Below, one piece after another: positions 1-10,141 of a DNA stretch of 64,000 bases. The DNA is from Prunus persica. Its lineage: Eukaryota; Streptophyta; Magnoliopsida; Rosales; Rosaceae. A program made the position numbers and the translations under genes. Under the pieces are notes generated by a model. It ran no database searches, was not told the DNA's origin, and saw only the letters and a list, made by a program, of their open reading frames with translations. Location of the stretch: positions 20,625,928-20,689,927 of the forward strand of contig NC_034011.1 in the NCBI RefSeq assembly GCF_000346465.2, read 5' to 3'. Positions within the stretch are counted from its first letter, which is position 1; the number at the start of each line of letters is the position of its first letter.

Positions 1-309
1 GCGGAAAATGACAAGATCAAATAAAGGTGTACTTTTGCTGGAAATCAACACAAAAAGACACAGATCACCAACTTCCAAATGATTGTCACGCACAACGTCC
101 ATCCAACCACGCCTGATTTTCTACAGTAAAGTTCAAAAATGCTTCCACCCCAAACTCATATGCCTTCGATCTTCTATCCGAGTGCATCCATGACTTATCC
201 ATCTCCGACACTATAACCTATTATCTATAATAAAGTGAAAATACAGGCAATGACCATCACTATAGCAGATTATACAAAGATCTAATAGCAAGTAATACAC
301 AACAGAGAC

Positions 310-2070
310 GACGGGTTTTAAACAAAAACAGACGTATTTGGCATATATAGACGACGGATTTTCAACAGACGTCGTCTAATATAAGTAATACAAACGACGT
401 TTTATGAAAAAACCGTCGTGTATAAGTAATACAACGACGGTTTTTTCATAAACCGTCGTGTAATCGTCGTCGTATGCCTAAAAAGGCGTCGTGTCTCAGT
501 TTATTTTCAAGAACCCAAAACCCATTAAGAACACAACATATATATGAAACCAAGCAAGAAACCAACATATACATGAAATCAAGCATGAAAACAATAAATC
601 CATTCCCAATTCAACATAACATAGGGTGATTAAAAGATCCGACAAAATTAAAACCATTCCCAATTCAACATAACAGATAATGTAATCCATGAACCCATTA
701 AACAGAAAATCCATGAACCCATTAAACAGAAAATCCATGAACCCATACCTATAAGCACATTATTAACAGATCGCAAAGCATATACCTAAAACTCTTTAAC
801 AAAACAACCTAATATCATTCAATGAATTTACAAGGGGAAGATAGGGTTTGTACTTACAGGTTGGACGAGCTCACAGATTCGACGGAGCCTGGAGAGTGCA
901 ACTTTTAATTAGAGCAGAAGTGAGAGAGCGAATGTTATGTTGCGCGAAATCTGAAAATTTTAGGGTTCAGGGTTAGAAGTATAAGAATAAGAGCCAAATA
1001 TAAAAAAATTTAGGGCGCGCGAAAATTTTTAGAGCGCGCGCTCTTTAAAACGTCGAAAGAAAAACCATGGCGAAAGTTCTACAAGAACCGACGTAAATGT
1101 AATATTCCACGACGGAAACACTGAACGTAACGCCGTTTATTTTGACGCTTCATTTTTCGGATTAATTTTAAATTTATTTTCAATATTTTGATATAAAGAC
1201 GACTGAAAAATCACGTCGGGGTTAAGAAATTGAAAACGTTGTAAATTATAATACACGACTTACATATTAAAATGACGTCGTTTAACGCAGAAACCATGTC
1301 GGATAATTTACTGCACGACGTAACATATGTATTCCACGACTCAACCACCGTCGTTAACAATTAATACCCTAAACCCTTAAAACTAAATTATATAATTTTA
1401 AAAATTAAGTTTATAAAAGGGTTTATGGTTTTACAGCCTAATATATACCCTAGACTACCCAAAAATTTTACTTTAAAAATAAACCCCAATAAATAACAAC
1501 CCTAATCTCTAAACCCTAGACTCTAAACCCTAAACCATAAAACTAGAAGTGATTTTATGACTCATCAAAACAATTTTGTTTTGGATGTTCATTTTAAATT
1601 TTTGTTATTCAAAATGAATTTTTTCAAGCTTTAGGGGGAAGAAAATATATCAATGACTTCATAGGAGTTCACTTTGCATTTTTCTGATTTATTTTAAATT
1701 TATTTTGAATATTTTGATATAAAAATAATAAAATATTCTTATCACAACAACAAACCACGTCGGTGTTAATAAATTGTAGACGTTGTAAATTGTAAGAGAC
1801 GACTAAGTTGTTAAAATGACGTCGTTTAAATGAGAAACGATGACGGATATTTAACTATCCGACGTAAAATATATATTCCTCGACTTAACCGCTGTCGTTA
1901 CAAAGTACTACCCTGAACCCTTAAGAAATTGAAGACGTTGTAAACCATAAACGACTCCATTGTTCAAAGAACGTCGTCTAAATATCCTTTTACGTCGGAT
2001 TTGTTTAAAACGAAACCACAAAAAACGACGGCTTTTGACTTTATTACGTCGTTGGAAAATTATTACACGT
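310..2070. repeat. subterminal CGTCGT repeat field with about 170-bp modules
   Basis: Non-coding left arm of the transposon. Besides scattered ACGACGG/CCGTCGT motifs it contains a longer direct repeat: 1211-1380 and 1754-1925 share the order CACGTCGG, GTTAA, ACGTTGTAAAT, ACGACT, ATGACGTCGTTTAA, GACGTAA, ATTCC, CGACT, CTGTCGTT or CCGTCGTT. A third partial copy begins at 1922. A perfect 24-bp unit is repeated 2.3 times from 691 to 744. CTAAACCCTAAACC-like telomere-type sequence lies at about 1500-1545 and again near 1366. Confidence 0.75.
434..459. repeat. perfect hairpin of the ACGACGGTTT motif
   Basis: ACGACGGTTT, six-base spacer TTTCAT, then AAACCGTCGT: a perfect 10-bp inverted repeat. Looser versions occur at about 395-420, 3664-3687 and 8350-8372, so many of the array motifs are arranged as head-to-head pairs. 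Confidence 0.85.
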
Positions 2071-2194
2071 CGGTAACGCATTTTGTATGTTTGTTTTTGT
2101 TTTTACTTTAAGAAAACCTCAACAAATTTTTACATTATATATTATAGACAAAATTTGTACATTATACATAAATATCAAGTGTTCAATAATTCCC

Positions 2195-5100
2195 CTATTC
2201 CAGTTGAAGGCAAACAAACTCTGCCCATTCATTCCGGACTTCATCAATTGCTTCTTGGGGGTATGGCTCTTCCTGTTTTCCCTTCGCATACTGCATAAAA
2301 ACAATGACTATTAGGGTTTATAAATAAAAGGAAATTCAATCACAGACGACCATAACCGACGTAGTATATCTATTCAACGACGGTAATTTTACATGACCGT
2401 CGTTGATAATACAAAAAATGACGTAAAATGTTTGAAGGTTATTTCTTCTTACCTTCTTCTCAAACCCCAAGGAAGGATCCATGATGATGTCCTTCATGAA
2501 GCGCATCACGTAATACCCGCATTCGACATTGCTGGGTTGCTTTGGTGTGCCTGACAGAGTTTTCCAAATGACTGCCTTACGGCCTGATCTGGCTATGTGG
2601 GAATTATAAATTTTTATGGCACTGTTCACGATGTTTTTGGCCTCTTCATCGACCACACGATATCCTGGCAGAGGATCCAGAAAATAGACTGTTTCCCTCT
2701 TTGCTCTTACAATCAGCAAGATCCAATGACGGCTGCACAAAATTAATATAAAAACGACGGTTATTTACAAAAACGACGTATTATAATATTTCACACGACG
2801 AAATAAAGTAGCAATCGACGACATTATATATTTATCACGACGATAAATAACTACCGACGTGGTTAGTCGTTTCAAACGACTCAATAAAATAAAACACCGA
2901 CGTGGTTAGTTTATACGCTGTCATTTATTGAAAATCATAAAAACAAAATCCTGTTAAGGAGAGTAACCCTGGATTGTAAGGCATCAGGAAAATCTGTTCA
3001 CCGTCAGTCTTCTGAAGTCGTGATGCTACCATTCGTGATCTGTCAGCTACTGTGCCAGAGCTGGCACTAACTGTAGCAGGGTCGATAAAGCCAACCATTG
3101 TGCACATATTTGCTTGTTTTAAAATATCGTGTAAGTACCTAAATATATAAAATAATATAAACAAGTCAGCGCAAAAAAAACACACGACGGTTATGTATAA
3201 CAAAACGACGTATTATAAGGTTTCACACGACGTACTGAAATAGACAACGACGTTATAATAAATTTATCACGACGGTACATACTAACGACGTGGTTAGTTA
3301 GTTAAGACGACGCAATAAATAAACCAACGACGTATTATTTTAGAATGACAAACCTCATATATACAGCAATGACTGTAGCTCCTATTTCCTCCATGCCTGC
3401 AAATTGTGTAATATCTTCAGGCAGGAGGAAGGTATCACGCTCTAGACCAAAGACCTCCTTATCAATTGTAAAGTGCAGGGTCTTATCCTGAGGCACGAGT
3501 GTCGTTTCCACATAACGACAAAGGGTTTGTAAAGAAGATGGCGCCTCCATAATTGAATAATCAACAACTTTAGTAACCTGTTTAAAGAAATAAAAAAAAA
3601 TGACGTGGTAATTCAATAAAAACGACGGTTTAAGGAATAAAACGTCGTCTGAAAACAATTTAAACGACGGTGAAAAAACCGTCGTGGTGAATTATTTATT
3701 ACGTCTTAGAAAACAATTCCGCCGTCTAAGTTGTAAACAAACGACGGTTTAAAGAAAAATATCGACGTCTGGAATTTTGAAAAACAAATAAAAAAGGCAA
3801 AGTTATGTGAACATACCTGGTCGTCATCTTCTTTCTGCTTTTCATCTTGTTTTTCTTCTTTATTCTCTTCATCTATGACGTCGGAAATGATTAACTCCGT
3901 CGTCTAAAAACCACAAAGTTTTAAAAATAACGACGTTTAATGGCGTGTAAAACAAGTAAACTAAATACGACGTGGTATTGAAATACAAACGACGGTTTAT
4001 TATTAAAATCGTCGTGGTATGTATTTCAAACGACGGTTTTATTAATAATAACGACGTCTAATGGTTTTTAAAAAAACAGAGAATTCAAAGTTCAGATATG
4101 TTACCTTTTCTTCCTGATGTTTCCCATTTTTGGCAGTATCATCCTCAAAATGCTGGGATCTCACATCACCTCCAGAGCAGCTTGCTTTGTCAGACATTGG
4201 ATTTTTGGGACTTTGGCTAATTCTGGGTTTAAGCATGCTTGGATCAAAATTGGGAATTAATTGGGAAAGCTGACTCAGGAAATACTCCCTCTCAGCCTCT
4301 ACCAATTGTTTCGTTCTAGCCTCCATCCTTAAAGCCTCTTCCCTTGCCTTAGCCTCCATCTTTCTAGTCTCTTCTTGAAGGAGAACTCTTAAACTGTCCT
4401 TCAAACGGTCGTCAAAGCTCACTCTCTGTGGTTTGGGTAAATTGAAATATTGCTTTGGTGAGATCCCAGCACCTACTCCTCTGACTCTGCCTGGATGCTC
4501 GGGGCCCAAAGCCATGGTCAGCACATCATTGCTGCCAGAGACGGTGACTTTGCCTTCCGAGACTTGTTTTTGTAAATCATCCTGAAACAAAGATATATAA
4601 AAAAGTAAGAACAAAAACACACGACGGTTATTTATATACAAACGACGTATTATATAATTTCACACGACGCAATAACATATAAATCGACGTTATTATAATT
4701 TATCACGACGGTAGTTATACCGACGTGGTTATTTCTTTAAAACGACGAAATTAATAAACCACCGACGTCTTATGTAACAGAGGGATGATTCAATATTCAC
4801 ACCTTTAACGACGTTGTTTAAAACATTTCGACGTAGTAATTCAATACAGACGACGCGAAATTGAACCACCGACATCTTATGCTATAATTACAGAAAACAG
4901 AGTTGTGATTCCTATTTAGACCTTTAACGACGTGTTTTAAAAAATGTCGACGTGGTAATATCATTCACACGACGCCAAATATAACATAAGACGTAATAAG
5001 AATTATTCACAGTTTAATAAAAATTTAAAATAGAGTGAGTAGGCTTACAATTAATTTTGCTTTCTCTGCCACCTTTGGATCAGGGATGTTACCATGTTTG

Positions 5101-5852
5101 TCCTGTCTAGCTCTCTTCCATAAGGTAGATCGATCAATTTCTACCCCAGGCATGGTTTCCTCTAATTGATCCTCCAAACCAGCATATCCTTTTCGAGACA
5201 ATCGATGATTGTACTCGAGTTTCTCCCTAATCTGTGCATGTTGAGAATGCACAGACTCAAAATCTTTGGATAGCCTTGAAGCTACAAAGGCATCCCATTG
5301 TGCTTTCTCTATGAATTTATATGTTTCAGGGGGTTGGCTTAATCTCTCCCTGTCATTGGTGTATGGAAGGATATAATGCCTCGTTAGTGTAGACTTGAAA
5401 TCCTTCCATTTCTTGGCAGCAGAAGCTAAGACAGAGTTCTTGCCCCCTTGACCTACTACAAAAGCAATGTCAACTGCTTCCCAAATCTGCTCTTTTATAT
5501 CCTTGGGGATTTGAGCCCATTTCAAGTCCACAAGTGGGACTCTGGAGCGTGCCAACACACCAATATAGGACTGCATCTCACTGTGTGCTTGGCCAATTCC
5601 TTTCCCCCTTTTATTGTACTCAACAATTGGCCTCAGTTTCTGAAGTTTTCTCTTCACAACACGAGGCATTGTGCTCATACCTCGACCAGCCTTTGAATCA
5701 TCAGAGATTGTTGTCGCGCTGGTTGGTTCTGTATCAGCAGATGATGAAGCAAACTTCATCTTCTTCGAAGACTTCTCTTGAGGAGGTACTTGCTCCTTAC
5801 CTCCATTTTTGTTGGAGCCAGAATCCTTACTTTGGTCTTGGTGAGAAACCAT
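2195..5852 (-). CDS. transposon-encoded Transposase_24-like/Ulp1 (C48) protease fusion, intact
   Basis: Coding exons, in transcript order: 5852-5049, 4581-4105, 3903-3817, 3577-3354, 3138-2968, 2732-2453, 2290-2195. All junctions are GT-AG, all phases match, and the sum is 2,139 nt, i.e. 712 residues plus TAG. The start is the ATG at 5852, in the context AAAATGG just after a probable 5' UTR acceptor. Residues about 60-260 resemble the Transposase_24 (plant En/Spm ORF2) domain. Residues about 290-380 hold a charged coiled-coil-like region rich in E, K and R. Residues about 465-690 are a Ulp1-type SUMO protease fold with the catalytic set H590 (RHW), D607 (LDPL), Q653 and C659 (ECGYY). Such proteases cleave SUMO or related tags; the substrate here is unknown. 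Exon 3 encodes a 29-residue acidic segment whose first codons are transposon repeat. The intact frame implies recent activity or selection. Confidence 0.85.
2753..2905 (-). repeat. intron-borne composite CGTCGT module, copy A
   Basis: Lies inside the intron 2733-2967 of the Ulp1 gene. The order of sub-motifs on the plus strand is ACGACGGTTAT, AACGACGTATTATA, TTTCACACGACG, TCGACG, TTTATCACGACG, ACCGACGTGGTTA, then a third CGAC cluster and CACCGACGT. The same order recurs in copies B (3181-3335) and C (4619-4770). Confidence 0.8.
3181..3335 (-). repeat. intron-borne composite CGTCGT module, copy B
   Basis: Lies in the intron 3139-3353 of the Ulp1 gene, about 40 bp upstream (in transcript sense) of exon 3138-2968. 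It shares the full motif order of copy A with substitutions throughout and keeps the blocks AACGACGTATTATA, TTTCACACGACG, TTTATCACGACGG and ACGACGTGGTTAG. Confidence 0.8.
4619..4770 (-). repeat. intron-borne composite CGTCGT module, copy C
   Basis: Lies in the intron 4582-5048 of the Ulp1 gene, about 40 bp upstream of exon 4581-4105, the same relative place as copies A and B. A truncated fourth copy with only the first blocks begins at 5902 in the 5' UTR intron. Two further partial modules (about 4800-4880 and 4920-4990) follow copy C. Confidence 0.8.
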
Positions 5853-6652
5853 TTTTACAGACAAAACTGCAAGTGAAAATATTTCAAGAAAAGATTAAGA
5901 ACACAAACGACGGTTATTAATAAAATACGACGTATGATATGATTTTAAACGACGCAATGAAATAATATCAGACGTAATAAATGTTTAAAACCAAGGTAAT
6001 TAAACAACGACGAAATAATTAACTACAAACGACGTAATAATTAACTATAAACGACGGAATATTTATATAACGTCGTGGTATTGATGTTCACACGACGTCA
6101 GTAGTAATATACCGTCGTCTATATAAGGATCCAAAACCCTTCTTTCTTTCTCTGTGAATGTTTGATTGCAGATTTGATTTTTCTGAACCATGATTTTTGT
6201 TTTCTAATTTGATAAAATACAAGGCCAAGAAAGAAAGTTTTGGAATCATATATAGACGACGGTATTTTATTATGACGTCGTGGTATTAACATTCACATTA
6301 GGGAAAAATAAAAACCATTGTCCAGAGAAATCAAACCTGCAATTAAACAAGCAAATAAAAAAAAAAGACTATAATTTTAAAAACAACTTTGTCAATTTTC
6401 AGACGACGCTAGAACGACTGACGAACCGTCGTGGTCTACATATTTAACCACGTAAATAAGAAGCTACCGTCGTCTTATTTAGTTGAGGTAGTTGTCTTCA
6501 AAGTTGGAAACTTTCCCTCTTTGTCTGTATATTTTTTCGAACTTGGAAAGAAGTAAAATGATTTTGGCCAGAAAAAAGGTAAAAAGATTTTTCAAACAAA
6601 AAACGTATGAGCATGCAAAACAGCAACCAAAATAGTGAAAATGAAAGCTTAC

Positions 6653-6825
6653 CTTTTGCGTGCAATGAAAGCAAGAGGAAGACGATCGATGTTTAAGTTC
6701 AGAGACGACGAAGAAGACGAGAGGAAGACGATGAGATACTCTGAAAGTGCTCTGACAAGGAAAAAAGTCTAAAAGTTTTCTCTGGGAGATTGAAATTTTT
6801 AATCGGGTTTGGAAACAGTGCATGT
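6653..6825 (-). other. probable 5' non-coding exon of the Ulp1 transposon gene
   Basis: Read on the minus strand, a pyrimidine-rich leader ends at a consensus donor (AAAAG then GTAAGC) at 6652. The matching acceptor (TTGCAG) ends at 5867, 14 bases upstream of the ATG at 5852. The resulting 5' UTR intron (5867-6652) is packed with CGTCGT motifs. The upstream edge of the exon is a guess; an AT-rich TTTATATG sequence lies around 6855 on the minus strand and could serve as TATA box. The call rests only on splice-site quality and position. Confidence 0.4.
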
Positions 6826-7267
6826 GTAAGACAGGTACACGAAAAGTTGCTTACATATAAAACCATTTCAAAAAATAATACGGCGGTTACATATAACTAC
6901 GACGTATAAATTACAAAATATGACAGTACGTTTAACTTCGGACGTGGTAAATAAGTACGACAGTAGTGTTGTAGGTACCGTCGTAGTAAACACAAAAATT
7001 AAAGTACATAAGTAATAACTCGCGTCATGGTAGATCATTTAACACGTCGGTTTTATTAATGTACCGACGTGGATTTATGTAATATACGTCGTTCATAACG
7101 ACGTTGATTTTAAAATTTAAACGGCGGTTTTTTTGTAAGGACCGCCGTTGGTTTTAAAAATTTATTCTATAAATTTGTCGCTTTCATTCATTTTCTGTTT
7201 ACATTTAGGGTTCCAAGTTCTTCCTCTCTCAGAGACACTGTCTCTCACATCTCAAAGACAGTAATTT

Positions 7268-7615
7268 GGATGTCTTTCTCAAAGAGAAATTGAGCTTACT
7301 CGCATCAAATCTATGTCCACAAGAAGAAGCTTGTCAACTAGCCTTCTCACTTCCTTGATCAAGCCTGATAGGACATTTAGTGCTTCTGAATACTCCTTGC
7401 TTTCCATCAAAAGAGATGCAAGCCTGGCCTCCACTCGCTGTCGAAGGAAAGTTCGCTTCTCAGGGAAATCTGAAGATCAGATGTGCCTGATCCTCTGCTT
7501 GATTTTCTTGGCTAAGAAGATCCGTCAGATTTGTGATAGCCTCTTCCTTTATCCGTAGAGCTTCAGAAGAAGAAGATGGGTTTCAAGAATGCGATAAAGA
7601 ATAGAAATGGCTTCA
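7268..7615 (-). pseudogene. RPN6: captured fragment of 26S proteasome lid subunit RPN6 (PSMD11), broken
   Basis: On the minus strand three blocks of RPN6-like protein can be read with shifts and deletions between them. The first contains EAISILYRILE then SEALRIKEEAITNLTDLL (about 7615-7485). A short GTSDLQISL block follows near 7470. The third contains EKRTFLRQRVEARLASLL and SGLIKEVRRL...KLLLVDIDL, ending near KLNFSLR (about 7460-7268). Compared with my knowledge of plant RPN6, segments of tens of residues are missing between blocks, and a small insertion after DIDL shifts the frame. There is no complete frame, so it cannot encode a lid subunit. It lies inside the transposon and is flanked on both sides by CGTCGT repeats, the expected pattern of host-gene capture (transduplication). 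No introns are visible within it, but I do not know the parent gene structure. Confidence 0.8.
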
Positions 7616-8774
7616 TGAATGCCATAAAGCATGAGCAATCGAATCAGTGCTTTGAACTATACTCTGAACTATACAAGTCAATGCTTTGAACTATACAAGT
7701 CCTGCAGAAAGATAAAGGACCAAACTGTTAAAGAAACTGAAACTATTAAAGAAACCATAAACTAACACGACGCAATATTTGTTTTGCGACGTGGAATCTT
7801 TTCATTTAACGTCGTTAGGTTTAATATAACCGACGTGGATTTGAATTGTTAAATTATGAATAGAAATTTTTTTCCCGTGACCTTTCAGTTTATTTTTCAA
7901 TTACAGTGCGTTATAAATAGAGTTTTTTTTTCCGGAGGAAATTTAAAATGAAGGAAATTAATGTTCTGGAAAGTTTCTTTTTTGGAGGACAGATTTAAAC
8001 AAAATAAGAATATAAAAACAACGACTGTTTTTTTATTACTGTCGTCGTTTTTCGTCGTCTTAAGTAAGACTAAGACGACGTAATATATTTGTTTAGCGAC
8101 GTTGATTTGTTTTTTAAACATCGTTAGGTATAATATAACCGTCGTTGAACATTGTCTCTCTGATTGCAAATTTGCAACGACGTTAGGTATAATATTTGTA
8201 GATACACAAACGCACACACATCATCAACTTCCAAAAAATTGTCTCTCTGATTGCAAATCTGTGTCATCTGTTAAGATTATGATGTGGAACAGAGTTCCAT
8301 CTGGTAAGATTTCGTAACCCTTTGGATCTCAGACAAATCTGATTATGTCGGCGGTTTTCTATATAAACCGTCGTGGTTATTTCAATTCTTGTCATTAAGT
8401 AGATCTACCGACGTAGGATAAGAAAATCAAAGAAAAAAATTGTTAACAAAAATTCTTATTAAGACGACGGTTAAAATTAAAGGTACGACGTATAAAATGA
8501 ATAAATACGACGTTAAATTTTATTGTACGATTTAAAGATAACGTCGTAGAACTATACGAGAATGACGTCCATATATTTATATTTTCCGTCGTTGTACATT
8601 AATTTAATACGGCGATATTTTGTATTTTAAAGCCGTGGATTTGTTTGTAATTATACGGCGTCTTATACGAAAACCTCGTCGTATTATTTTATGAGTAAAA
8701 ACGGCGGTTTTTATTGAAATCGTCGTCTTTACTTTCTACGTCGGTCGATTCATAACTTCTGCCGTTCTTTGTTG

Positions 8775-9728
8775 GCATTGATTTTAAAAACTTGAAACTC
8801 AGCTTGGTTAGATAGAATGAAATCATGTGCAAAATAGAATTCTTGATCGTGTGATGCTTTAGTTTAGTATTGCCTTAAACTCTGATTATACACACATATA
8901 TTCTTTATACCGCAAATCAGATATATTAAGCATGCCTGAGATCAAAACTTGAGGCCAAAATTTAATATGCCATAGAACATGATGATATTAAAATTAACAC
9001 TAGAAATCTAGATCATAGCGCAAAATGATTGATGAGAGAATCGCTAAAATGGATTTCTCCAAATAAGTCATGGTACGTAAAACAATTCATGACAGATGCG
9101 ATATCTAAAAATAAAAAAGAAACTTATATGCTTTAGCCAACACAATTATTAGTAATTAGTAACTGTAGCTTGCGGCATTTTCAATTATATGTTTGCTTGG
9201 TAGAGACAAAAGTATTACCCAGCCTACAAAAAGGTTTTCATGCATATATAATGGTTCAAAGTATAATTTGCAATGTCCAAATAGGTGAGCAAGTTCCTTC
9301 CGTTTTTAAAATCTCACAACAATTATATTAAGATGAGCCAATTCTATTGTGCAACTCCTATGTATAGGCAATTTTAGCCTTTTGCATGCACGTCTATTGA
9401 TGAGAAACAGATATAGAATAGGTCATTCATACATACCTCGTAAGCTTATATTGCCATATTGGAGACCCTTTGATATGTCTTCTAGAATCTTTGAATTTGA
9501 GTCAGGTACATCAGAAGTCGAGACATTAAAATCAGGAAGCCCTCCGTGCATCCAAGATTTTCCCCACAACGCAATTGAATTTCGAAAAGATGCCTCAAAA
9601 CCAAAATTGGAGGCCCTGTCAAGAGGCAGTAAAAGAGGAACAACTTTTCGTCTTTGGCAAAATGCCGCCTAATTGCAGTGGCTGAAAGGATGGGTGATTT
9701 CTTTTGGTTCCAAAACATGCAGCCTAGG
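8775..9728. other. intergenic or degenerate retroelement internal DNA, no gene seen
   Basis: AT-rich sequence without a convincing coding frame. The part 9340-9728 lies directly inside the primer-binding site of the adjacent LTR and is best read as decayed internal sequence of that retroelement on the minus strand. I do not recognise a gag or pol motif in it. Confidence 0.4.
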
Positions 9729-10141
9729 CTCTGATACCACATGTAAACTATATTAATGACTGCACATGATAGAACACACATCGAGAATATACAAGAGCAC
9801 ATCTCCTCAATCCGATCCCTTCATACACTCATTCTAGATGGGGTGAATTCTTTTGTGTTGGTTGGCTTGATCGGTTGAGCAGGGGCACTTGTATTTATAT
9901 GCATCTTCCTAAGAGTCTTGCCCATCAAGAAACTCTTAAGAAGTCCTTATTGCATTAGGTTTATAACTTCTAATCCACAATTAAGATAGGAATCCTTCTA
10001 GCTCTTATATTAGCCTTAAAACACTAACTTTATAGAGCTGCAGGTTTAGTTGTTTTGAACTCCTAATTGCTATCAAGTCTTAGAATCCTTTGATGATTAT
10101 AAGACCACACTTTAATGGGTTAGACATCTACACGTCTAACA
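9729..10141 (-). mobile_element. LTR retrotransposon fragment: one LTR plus primer-binding site
   Basis: On the minus strand a block starts TGTTAGACGTGTAGATG (10141 leftwards) and ends TTTACA at 9742, giving a 400-bp LTR bounded by TG...CA. It is followed at 9741-9729 by TGGTATCAGAGCC, the standard initiator-methionine tRNA primer-binding site of plant LTR elements. The start of the LTR contains the small palindrome GTTAGAC/GTCTAAC. The second LTR is not found, so the element is truncated on its internal side. Confidence 0.7.

Larger units (their letters stand above)
300..8774 (-). mobile_element. CGTCGT-rich DNA transposon carrying a Ulp1 protease gene and an RPN6 fragment
   Basis: The whole stretch is peppered with short ACGACGG, CGACGT and CCGTCGT motifs that begin abruptly near 306 and stop near 8765; none of the flanking DNA has them. 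The only intact gene is the minus-strand Transposase_24-like/Ulp1 gene at 2195-5852. I see no TnpD/DDE transposase, so the unit is probably non-autonomous. The outermost sequences are weak inverted repeats: CAACAGAGACGACGG at 300-314 and, on the minus strand, CAACAAAGAACGGCAG from 8774 leftwards. No clear CACTA terminus or target duplication is visible. Established knowledge: genes combining this N-terminal part with Ulp1 are typical of CACTA (En/Spm) elements, while some Mutator-like elements (the KaonashiULP group) also carry Ulp1 genes. I favour a CACTA derivative, with boundaries uncertain by tens of bases. Confidence 0.65.

Noticed and set aside
6479..6823. 114-codon minus-strand frame
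   Set aside because: Better explained as the 5' non-coding exon plus intron start of the Ulp1 gene; rich in F, C and S with no domain.
7313..7558. Plus-strand 81-codon frame in the transposon
   Set aside because: The recognisable protein similarity (RPN6) is on the opposite strand; the plus-strand frame is its shadow.
310..8760. CGTCGT array as a CRISPR-like or satellite array
   Set aside because: The motifs are short, in both orientations, irregularly spaced and occur in introns of a plant transposon gene; there are no regular spacers or a fixed period.
9349..9672. 107-codon plus-strand frame
   Set aside because: No recognisable motif, and it lies in decayed internal sequence next to an LTR primer-binding site that points the other way.
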